Shown in pieces: positions 56,256-64,000 of a stretch of 64,000 bases of DNA (position 1 is the stretch's first letter; every line of letters begins with the position of its first letter). Both the position numbers and the translations under genes were made by a program. Source of the stretch: Pezicula radicicola (Eukaryota; Ascomycota; Leotiomycetes; Helotiales; Dermateaceae); the NCBI GenBank assembly GCA_003008705.1, contig PDUO01000029.1, forward strand, positions 135,321 to 199,320, read 5' to 3'. Under the pieces are notes generated by a model. The model saw only the letters and a program-made list of their open reading frames with translations, was not told the DNA's origin and made no database searches.

Positions 56256-57729
56256 CACATCAAGAATATAAGCCGCGGATGGAGTAAGTGGTACTTATGG
56301 GACCGACCAATATGATTGCAGCGAAATTCCCACCTGTGTCTTAGTAGTCATTATGGCATAGCTCGTGGATTAGACGGATATACTTATGGTACAGACCAAT
56401 TGCACATGGAGTGTTGGCGATGAATTTTCTTTTTCTCTCTTTTTTTTTTTTTTTTTTTTGATACTGGGGACAGCATCTGAGCGGAATGGACCGGGTGTTA
56501 GGCGGCGGCCCCGCTGATTCTGGTGCAGACACAAAGAATGTCGGAAATTTGAACGCACGAAACGCAAGCGTGGGGTTGACAACTAAATTTAGATGGACAA
56601 AAACTAGCTTGTATTTTGAAGATTAGAAAATTTAAGCCCTGTGAGAGCGCCGTCTGGAATTCATGTTGCATGTAGCGTGGTGTTAGGATGTTAGTGGGAT
56701 GTGTGGTATCAAGAACTTCCTTCTAGTGCCTCCTTCTGTTGTACTGCAAAAACAATATTGCTTGCAACAGGATCTTATGTCTCAGCCTTTTTTTTTTGTT
56801 GGAGCCTCTTTAAAAGTCTTCAACTAGCTTCAACTCCGATACCCCGGATACAGAAAGAAAATTTGAAGTGGTCAAGAGCAATCCTAATAAAAATTGCTTG
56901 GATTGTTACAGACGGTTAAAGTATTACAGTCTCTGAAAAAATTACAGCACCAATAACATCCATATCTGGCTTCTACACTAAAATTATATTCCCAGCCTAG
57001 AAACATAGCAATAGTTTATTGTAAGCGTCAGGCTTTCGCTCTGGGGCCTTAATGCACAAAACAAATTCCAGAATACTACTCACAGGGCTAAGATAAATAA
57101 CCTTTAAATTTAACGTGGCTCGTTACCCAATAATTAACGTTTATTCATCCCTAGTACAAGTATAGCCAGAATCCCTGTTGGGCCCGAGCATTTGCTTTAT
57201 GAAATAGTTTAAGCGAATATGAATTAGAAGGCCCTCCCCACTAAGCGCAGGCTGACAGTGAAAAGGCACATCTGTTGGGGTTAGGTTCACTTGATATATA
57301 CAAATTAGAGGATGGAGAGGCATATGTCCTTCTGTACTTTGAGAAAACCCACTTTAATCCTTACTTAAAAGTTAGCACAAGAAATAAACCAGACTTTAAT
57401 AACGTTTGTTGCTTTAACAGCTATGAAGTAATAGGCTACTAGTGTCCAGGGGGCCTGGCTGTAGCATCGCCTGTGGGCAGTCCAACCAGCACAGAAGGAA
57501 CTCTGCATAAACAATCAGATATAAGGGATTGTTACCCCCCGCAGACTCTCGGAGAGGGCCAGAAAAATAAATTGCTTTAGTGCTACGATTCGCCCAACCA
57601 ATTATTTTACAAATTTAGATTTGAATAAAGACGATAACTCGAAATACAATAACAGCAGCAGGTTAATAATTTATTTCGGCGATTCAAGAAGTATAGACAC
57701 CCTAATATTATAGGTACCTTAGCATACTA
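56256..57729. other. Gene-free interval left of the transposon
   Basis: It holds a T20 run at 56440-56459 and increasingly AT-rich sequence towards 57700. No gene recognised. Confidence 0.5.
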
Positions 57730-57758
57730 CAGTGGGTCGCAACTTATAACCGCGATTT
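57730..57758 (+). repeat. Left terminal inverted repeat of the Tc1/mariner element
   Basis: 29 bp matching the right end (59049-59077, reverse complement) with three mismatches, all within the first nine bases; TA lies immediately outside. Confidence 0.85.
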
Positions 57759-59048
57759 CATATTTTAGCCCACTACTCACCATATTACTAGAGTTATTAT
57801 AAATCAACTACTAATTGTATTACCTTCATTCTTTTAATATATAATAAGAAATAATAGAATTTATTATTCCTAAAAGTACTAGTTTCCTAGTATTTTATAT
57901 ACTATCTATCTACCTTAATATATACTTTTATCCTCTTTAGTATACTCTCTAATAGAGATATAAATAACTTATTAGGGAGGCTATTCTAAGTATTAATTAA
58001 GGCTTACTCTAATACTACGAGTACTTCTTTAAATTTCCCTATATTTTAAAGCTTAGGGTATATATCTAGAACTTACTTTTTTATATATTACTAGATATAT
58101 TTAATAGGGTTTAAATTAGGGGAGACTACTAGCTATAGGAGTATAGGTATATCTATATCTATAAACTATTTACGAACTATATAAGATATATAGATAGAGG
58201 TACTATCCTATATAAATATAAGGCCTAGTTAGAAGTATTTTAGTATCTAATCCTTAAGAACTTCGATATAAGAGTATAAAGAGTAACTATACTTCTTACT
58301 CTTAAAATTATAGTCTAAAATATATAGCTTACTCCAACTAATACTATTAATAGTTCCTTAAAAATATCCCTAGACTATAACTAATATATCTCTATTTTTA
58401 GGATAGATTAATATTATCTCTTTATTCTATTTCTAAGCTACTATTCGAAAGACCTATTATATTAATTTACCTAAACTATACTCTACTAAATACTTATTAC
58501 TCTATATAATATTCTTCTAGTCTATAAATATCTATTCCTCTCGAGCTTTATACTAGTTATAATATTCCTTTATATATTCCTTTATTAACTCTAGCCTCTT
58601 CTTTATATATTAATTAATAATACTATATTCCTTTAATATCTTCTTAATAGTAGTAATTGAATATTTAATACCTATAGCCTCTTTAACCTACTTATATATC
58701 AACTTTAGCTCGAGGTATATATACCTTAGGATAACTTATTTATCTCGATTATTATATAATTTCTTTCGGGGCTTTTAAGGTAGAGAGGAACCTTTATTAT
58801 ATAATAGGTTAAGGTATATAGTATCTCGAATAGTTAAATCTACTACTTAGAAGGTATAGGTAATATCTATATTTCTATCGCCTCGAGAAGCTACCTTAGT
58901 AATTCATCCTCTTCTATATAGAGCTAATTACTTCTTCCTTGTAATATTCCTAGATATAGGGCCTAGTAGACAACGTAGTATTGGTATTTTATAGTATTGA
59001 AAAGAGAGAGTCAAGAAGACATATATTCGAAAATATATAATTTCGGTA

Positions 59049-59077
59049 AAATCGCGGTTATAAGTTGCTACCGACTA
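59049..59077 (-). repeat. Right terminal inverted repeat of the Tc1/mariner element
   Basis: Mirror of 57730-57758; followed directly by TA at 59078-59079. Confidence 0.85.
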
Positions 59078-59116
59078 TACTCTACTGCGAGTGTTAGCGA
59101 ATAGGCCAAAACCTTC

Positions 59117-59440
59117 TTAGTAATATAGCATATCAGTACTTGTACCCTCTCTGTTTGAGTTATACATCCACATTACGGGTACATTATACTCCTGGATTGC
59201 ATTGATAGTCGCTATCGATGGCGTATATAATGAAATGCCATTAGCAATTGCCTCTTCTAAGCCAATAATAACTCTAGATAGAGGATAAATATTCTTGTGT
59301 CTTTCTAAATCAGCCGGGGGAAATATAGTAAGATCAGCATTATGCGGCCACCAGGGCTTTTATAGAAGTTCGAGCATAGAAAAGAGATAATGCATTTCCC
59401 ACTTAAGTGGTTTTCCGGCAATTTTTAGTTACAGAGGGAG
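59117..59440 (-). pseudogene. Fragment of an unidentified protein-coding gene
   Basis: Reading down the minus strand, one frame from about 59440 to the TAA at 59119-59117 gives convincing protein-like sequence: AGKPLKWEMHYLFSMLELL, then KPWWPHNADLTIFPPADLER, then RVIIGLEEAIANGISLYTPS. It is broken by two in-frame TAA codons at 59431-59429 and 59362-59360, both consistent with CAA-to-TAA. The piece is squeezed between the transposon and the UstYa-like gene and has lost its 5' part. I do not recognise the family. Confidence 0.45.
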
Positions 59441-59489
59441 GTATATAGGCTTTAGAAGCCTTAAGAAACTTGTATATCCTTCCATTCGC

Positions 59490-60178
59490 CTAAACTTCTA
59501 GCAATCCCGTTTCCAAAGACACTTTATACAACTCATCCTTGTTTCTGCATTTGTGAGGTCCATATCCGTTGATAACCAATCCCTCCTTCGTTTGCTCCAC
59601 CGGCTTTTCCAGGGACCCATCTGCGAAGCAAAGAATACTCTTGATACAGCAGAAGTCTTAGTCTTGTCGCTTAGAGTTACATGATCTGGCAATGAAAATA
59701 CCTGTCTTAAATAATCAAAACAATGCATAGCATGTGAATTTCCTCCCTCATGATGTTCGGATTTATGATGCGCTGAATGTCCATCAGCGCTGATGTTTTG
59801 GTTCATCAGCGACTGCATCGTAAACCGAATCATCTGCAAGCAATGCAATTGATGGAACATTGCGATTCCATATGTTTCGTCACTTGGAGGATCGAGGACA
59901 ACAAAGCCGCCATTAGGAGTGAGCAGTGTATCCCAATATTTGTCCCCTGTGGGTGATATATCTTGGAATTTATCGTATCTGCGGAAGGTAGTCTCAACTG
60001 AGAAGGGGCTAGGACAAAGGTAGCTCTGGAAAGGCTTCCGGATCGTGTGGCCGCCGAGACTGTAGAAGAAAAATATAATAAGAATAGTGGACGTTAAGAT
60101 TGATATCCAGATGAGAGGTCTGCGAATTCCCTTTCGTGTGCAATATGGGGCATTGGAGAATTTGTGTTGGTAGTCCAT
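59490..60178 (-). CDS. UstYa-like protein (DUF3328)
   Basis: Member of the fungal UstYa family of membrane-anchored oxidases, best known for cyclising or oxidising ribosomal peptides (ustiloxin type) and for other secondary-metabolite tailoring. Exons 60178-59702 and 59639-59490 encode 208 residues. A membrane helix lies at about 21-42 (PLIWISILTSTILIIFFFY). The two family motifs are H109-Q-L-H-C113 and H149-A-M-H-C153. An unspliced reading stays open to 59498, but splicing the 62-nt intron after DYLRQ gives SILCFADGSLEKP, the normal family continuation (C-A-D-x-T-L-E in most members), ending at the TAG at 59492. It is the only undamaged gene between 57 and 63 kb. No RiPP precursor was recognised nearby. 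Confidence 0.85.
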
Positions 60179-60612
60179 AGTGATGGTTCAGAAAGTGTGT
60201 GGTGGGAGAAAACGTGAAAAACAACTCTGGAGTTGAAATTAATGGCGACAGCTTTTGGCGTGCTTGCTATACGAGGTAATCTGAGATAATTCGAAGAAAT
60301 GGCTACTCCGTACACTGTTCATCCACGCGGAATATCTGACCTTACCTTCAGCTGACATAGAAGGACGTGGCGAACAAGGAAGCGCGAAACGGGACTCGGA
60401 TACAGTGGGTAGGCTTACTGTACTGGAATGGGAGTTTTTCTGTGAGCATTTAGCGATGTCTACTAATTATTCAAGGTCTTTCAGTGTTTAGTGTTTGGTT
60501 CTCTATTCCTCGGGGATCCTTCAGAAGCCTACTCGAATTTTAATTTTCCTACGCAACCCCCTCCTCTGTCTTCCTGTCTCTTGAGCTTTTTCACCATTCC
60601 ACTTGTGCCAGA
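60179..60612. promoter_or_regulatory. Divergent promoter region, UstYa-like gene and membrane-protein pseudogene
   Basis: The interval separates two divergently oriented members of the accessory locus and should contain both promoters. TACTGTACTGG occurs near 60418. No gene. Confidence 0.4.
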
Positions 60613-60965
60613 ATGTCGCAAATCGAGACCTTGAAGAGGAAATATTTTTCTTCACGTATGGGAGAGGGACTCGGATATACAGGACTCCTTCCCGACGATC
60701 TTTCTGATGCCGACGCTTGAGATACAAGCAAGGACCGATTGTGGCCGCATGAAAGGAAGTCTCCATTTTGGTTTTGGACTTCAATTACACTCCTGGGTTT
60801 TGTCGTGTTATGCATCCTTATATTCGCAATCTTAAGGTTGGTCTACGCATCTGGATTCAACCAAGAAGCTCACAAGACCAATATATATTCTTGTGGGCAT
60901 AGTCCGACGGAGGCAAGGGCAAAAGGATGCTACTTCGAGCCTATGATGAGTGCCTGGATACCTGA
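60613..60965 (+). pseudogene. Truncated small membrane-protein gene (CGxSPxEARxxGC family)
   Basis: ATG 60613 opens a frame interrupted by TGA at 60718 (consistent with CGA-to-TGA) and continuing to about 60965. It has a membrane helix (FWFWTSITLLGFVVLCILIF) and the motif C-G-H-S-P-T-E-A-R-A-K-G-C-Y-F-E, then S-A-W-I-P-D. That motif is shared by a fungal family of single-TM proteins of unknown function that I recall from accessory and metabolite loci. The second half of the family is missing: sequence changes directly to a sugar-transporter remnant. Family assignment is from memory of the motif. Confidence 0.55.
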
Positions 60966-62684
60966 TCATATTTCGATTATCAGGATTCAACTGGTGTTCT
61001 CGGTTTTATATTCCCATGGCTTGGTATGCTTATATGGATCTCAAACAATTCTTTCCAGTATTTTCTCTTTCGGAGGAAAAGCAGTAACTTAGCATAGATA
61101 ACCTTCCTAGGCACATTTGCGCTCCCTAGGACTAAGCAAATCGCAAACACCCATCACATTTATTTCAGGCCCGCTCATAGGAATCTTCGTCTAGCCATTC
61201 CTTGGAATCTGGAGTGATCATTGCCGCCTATCTTGGGGAAAGAGGCGACCTTTCATCGCTTTTGGCGGTGCTTCTCTCATCGTTTCTCTTCTATGCTTAG
61301 CATGGACCAATTCCATTGTGAGCGTTATGTTCTCCGCATCAAGTCTCTGGAGTGAAAGAAACTCTTCCGCCCGCTCATGATCACGCAACGGCCACTATGG
61401 CGAGGGTGCTTACCTTCTGCATATTCTTCGCCATTCAACCTGCACAGGGAGGAGTCCGAGCACTAATCGTCGACGTCTGTCCAACTCATCAGCAGCAACA
61501 TGCGAATGCTTGGGTAGGCCGAGTTAGTGGTATAGCCAATGTATTGGGCTATCTTTCTGCGATCGTCGATCTGTCGCAATACCTGTCCTGCTTCGGAGAT
61601 ACACAATTCAAAAGCCTGAGTGTTCTCGCTTCTTTGATATTGGGTTCTACGATTCTTTTAACGTGTACATACGTTGGGGAGAAGGATCCATCTCGAGAGT
61701 TGCTGATGGAGTCGAAAGATGATGACAGTCTGGGTTCCCCTGACACTATTGGGAAGTGTCTTAGTAAACAAATCAGAAACACCTACCACGAAGTTATGAG
61801 ATTACCCAAACAGGTTACACGCATATGTTTGATTCAATTCCTTACTTGGATAGGCTGGTATCCGTACTTTCTTTACGCCACAACGTAAGTCTCTTTCAGA
61901 AATACCTACCTCGAACTTAAAGTTATAAATTTTCGATGTAAACCATTTTTCCAATCACAGACATCTTCGAATCCTCCTTACAGAAAACTTTACTGATAAC
62001 TGTTTTCACTTTTAGGTATCTTGGCGAAATTTGTAAGTAGTCCTTGGATGCTTTATTAGCTATATGATCCATCCTGAACACTTTTTAGACGTCGCCGAGA
62101 GCGGTATTCTAACGACCCCGACACCAGCTATGATGCCATCTGGGAAAAGGGCGCCAGAGTTGGGTCTCTTGCTCTTCTTTTTTCCTCTATTGTCTCATTT
62201 CTATCGATTATACTCCTTCCGTATTGTACACACTCCCTGTATTTAGGTGCGAAACCCGCAAACAGCAAGATACCTCCCAGCGAATATTCCAAGTCCACGA
62301 ATACTTCCCGCTTGACTATGCGCCATCTGTAGCTCTTATCGCACGGGATATTTGCGCTTTGTACATTTAGCACTCTTTTCGTGTCGTCAGTCAGTTGCCG
62401 GTTCAGTCGCTATCTTTGGTCTCACCGGCATAGCTTGGGCAGTTGCATCATGGATTCCATACACACTTCTCAGTATTGAGATTTCCCAACGCAACCAAAA
62501 TGCGTCAAACTCAGCTCGTCACGTATCTTGGAGAGATAGCGGAGATATCGTACCCGCTGGAACGGTGTTTGGTCTGCATAACATTGCGATATGCGTACCC
62601 CAGATTATAATATCTGTGGCAACCAGCATCGTCTGGAAATCACAGGCAGACTCCTCTCAAAGTGACCCAAGAAGTACAGGCTAG
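60966..62684 (+). pseudogene. Sucrose/alpha-glucoside transporter (SUT-type MFS) remnant
   Basis: Pieces of a SUT-family proton symporter appear in order: IQLVFSVLYSHG; after an intron-like gap, GLSKSQTPITFISGPLIGIF; GIWSDHCRLSWGKRRPFI; QGGVRALIVDVCP with HANAWVGRVSGIANVLGYLS; FLTWIGWYPYFLYATT; YDAIWEKGARVGSLALL; and near the end WIPYTLLSIEISQR and TVFGLHNIAICVPQIIISVA. The frame is broken by TAG at 61192 (in V-x-P-F-L-G, a CAG-to-TAG site), a frame change near 61370, and more damage between 62030 and 62400. It would have imported sucrose or maltose-like disaccharides; it cannot be functional now. Confidence 0.8.
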
Positions 62685-63394
62685 GTGTTAAGGGCTGGTG
62701 GAGTTGCGGCACTCGTGGCTTTGGTACTAACTACAAAAATACGAGACCCTAAGCGAGAGGCTTGCTTACCATAAGAAGTCCAGGGAAGCGATACAATATC
62801 AGCCCGACAGTCCTTGCTAGATAGAAACGATTAGTCTCAAACTTTGAAAGGGGGCAGTTTTAGAGGGTGGAATACAAGTACATAACTCGTACAATTAAAA
62901 AGGTCTCAACTTTGCATTCATTAGTTGACCCACGAGATCCGCATCCAGTGAATGGCAGAACTCGGCAATTTCGAAGCAGTGAGCTCGCCTAAATAGTTTT
63001 AATGAAATGCCGTCGTAAGACGCGTCGTATTGCTGACATGTATCACAGAAGTTTTCAGGCGATAGAGATGGTTACGGCGCTATTATATTATAGAGTGGTG
63101 GCTGGCTGTAAGAGGTCGAAAGTCGAGAGACGGGGCGGCCGCAGGCTTACAGCCGCCGATTAGGTGATGTGACTTGCTAAACTTACCTTATACAGACATT
63201 CTTTCGATTTCGTTGGTACTACGCCGGGTTATTTATACAAGTTGTCTTCCAGTATTATATAGATATAGTTGAGAGAGGCTCATGATATACTTGACGAAAG
63301 CTTACAATGTGTTTGGATAACTGTTCAGGCATCGAAACCAACCCTTCGTACCGAGTACACGGCACTCATTTAAGGTTTGAGTCACTGAGGCCTC
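62685..63394. other. Intergenic, promoter of the Zn2Cys6 gene
   Basis: No gene recognised. GGCGGCCGCAGGCTTACAGC near 63136 is an isolated GC-rich patch. Confidence 0.45.
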
Positions 63395-64000
63395 ATGGCT
63401 TCAAAGATTCGAAGTGACACTGGTTGCTGGACGTGCCGGTTACGAAGAAAGAAATGTGACGAGAACCATGAAACATGTTTAGTGTACAGTTCTCGTGGTA
63501 TTATATGCTACGGGTACAATGAAAGACCAGCCTGGATAGATGGGGGATCCCGAGAGAAGGAAATAGCAGCAAATGTCCGGCAACAATTACGCCGGACATT
63601 GAAGAGATCATGGCAGACAAGACCTCAGAGGTCTGACAAATCTTTTGAACTACCGAACCAACCCGTTACATCTTCACAGAAGGAGGATTCCAGCTTCACC
63701 TTCTCCAACGTAAGTGGCATTGGACTTGGTCTTACAGCACCTTCCGAGACAGAACCGCGAATAGTTCTAGAAACAATAGAACTAGGCCACCTGTCGCAGG
63801 ATTTTGACTACCTGACGGGTTTTCAAACAGAGACTCCTGCTCTTGGAGAACTCGAGACAGATATTAGCTCGCCTTTGTCTCCACTCAATACGACTTTCAA
63901 ACTTCCAACCATCCACGGTAATACGGCAGATTTACTTATCCACTGTATCAACAAGGTCTTCCCCGAACAGTACGGAATTTATTGTTCCTTTATCCTGAAC
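63395..64000 (+). CDS. Zn2Cys6 zinc-cluster regulator, N-terminal part, one Cys ligand missing
   Basis: Frame open from ATG 63395 to the window edge (202 residues seen). The start has the fungal binuclear zinc-cluster layout: D-T-G-C11-W-T-C14-R-L-R-R-K-K-C21-D-E, then C28, then R-G-I-I-C38-Y-G-Y. The fifth ligand, expected at residue 31 (C-x2-C), is Tyr: codon TAC where TGC is expected, a G-to-A change. A basic linker and Ser/Thr-rich segment follow, then a helical region (NTADLLIHCINKVFPEQYG) like the start of the fungal transcription-factor domain. It should be a nuclear regulator, perhaps once controlling this locus, but the zinc cluster is probably impaired. Partial at the window end, so later damage cannot be excluded. 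Confidence 0.8.
   Translation, partial: MASKIRSDTGCWTCRLRRKKCDENHETCLVYSSRGIICYGYNERPAWIDGGSREKEIAANVRQQLRRTLKRSWQTRPQRSDKSFELPNQPVTSSQKEDSSFTFSNVSGIGLGLTAPSETEPRIVLETIELGHLSQDFDYLTGFQTETPALGELETDISSPLSPLNTTFKLPTIHGNTADLLIHCINKVFPEQYGIYCSFILN

Larger units (their letters stand above)
57730..59077 (-). mobile_element. Tc1/mariner-type DNA transposon, RIP-inactivated
   Basis: 1348 bp bounded by inverted ends that start CAGTGGGTCGC (left) and TAGTCGGTAGC (right, reverse strand) and then share GCAACTTATAACCGCGATTT exactly. TA flanks both ends (57728-57729 and 59078-59079), the target duplication of this superfamily. The interior is extremely AT-rich. On the minus strand at about 58500-58960 a transposase frame is still traceable despite many stops: helix-turn-helix-like R-D-K-x-V-I-L-R-Y-I, then T-I-K-K-I-L-K-E-Y, K-K-R-L-E-L and K-A-R-E-E before W/D-rich positions. 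The damage pattern (C:G to T:A) is what RIP does. It cannot encode an active transposase. Confidence 0.85.

Overview
The window is nuclear DNA of a filamentous ascomycete (Pezizomycotina). Genes are 1-8 kb apart on both strands. Introns are short (about 44-270 nt, mostly near 50) with GTAAGT-like donors and CAG/TAG acceptors. Gene-rich, GC-balanced sequence is interrupted by very AT-rich, stop-riddled islands (about 14.8-15.2, 17.9-18.7 and 57.7-59.1 kb) of the kind left by repeat-induced point mutation (RIP). The families present fit a leotiomycete-type fungus, but that placement is an inference. No tRNA, rRNA or CRISPR array was recognised.

Layout. 0-1.3 kb: 3' part of an MFS sugar transporter. 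2.6-4.6 kb (-): secreted, probably GPI-anchored type-B carboxylesterase. 6.0-7.0 kb (-): PLP-homeostasis protein (YggS/PROSC family). 8.5-11.4 kb (+): MscS-type mechanosensitive channel with an EF-hand. 12.3-14.7 kb (+): protein with two tandem BTB domains. 14.7-16.9 kb: AT-rich block and a 247-bp tandem duplication. 16.9-17.8 kb (+): membrane-anchored SAM methyltransferase. 18.0-18.8 kb: inverted-repeat, RIP-like element. 18.9-20.4 kb (-): five-finger C2H2 protein. 21.2-22.2 kb: decayed coding-like stretch. 24.7-27.9 kb (+): large ankyrin protein with a HeLo-like N-terminal region. 28.6-30.6 kb (-): coiled-coil protein. 32.0-33.5 kb (+): mitochondrial ADP/ATP carrier. 34.6-36.9 kb (+): decayed, TM-anchored aspartic-protease-like gene. 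38.1-43.2 kb: three 2EXR-domain genes. 43.9-47.1 kb (-): hydantoinase/oxoprolinase plus DUF917 protein. 47.8-52.9 kb (-): 1655-residue fusion of an indoleamine-2,3-dioxygenase-like haem domain, a flavin reductase and cytochrome b5. 55.7-56.3 kb: three ~170-bp imperfect repeats. 57.7-59.1 kb: RIP-damaged Tc1/mariner transposon with terminal inverted repeats. 59.1-64 kb: an accessory locus with an intact-looking UstYa-like gene, three pseudogenes (unknown family, small membrane protein, sucrose transporter) and, at the window edge, a Zn2Cys6 regulator that lacks one zinc-binding cysteine.

How it fits together. Housekeeping functions (ADP/ATP exchange, PLP homeostasis, ion channel, hydantoin/oxoproline metabolism) are intact and spread out. 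The right end looks like a remnant of a specialised-metabolism or nutrient-uptake cluster that was invaded by a transposon and then accumulated nonsense changes consistent with C-to-T mutation. The strongest candidates for unusual biology are the dioxygenase-like/reductase/b5 fusion, which on paper carries its own electron-delivery chain, and the HeLo-like/ankyrin protein, which resembles a fungal NLR without its nucleotide-binding module.
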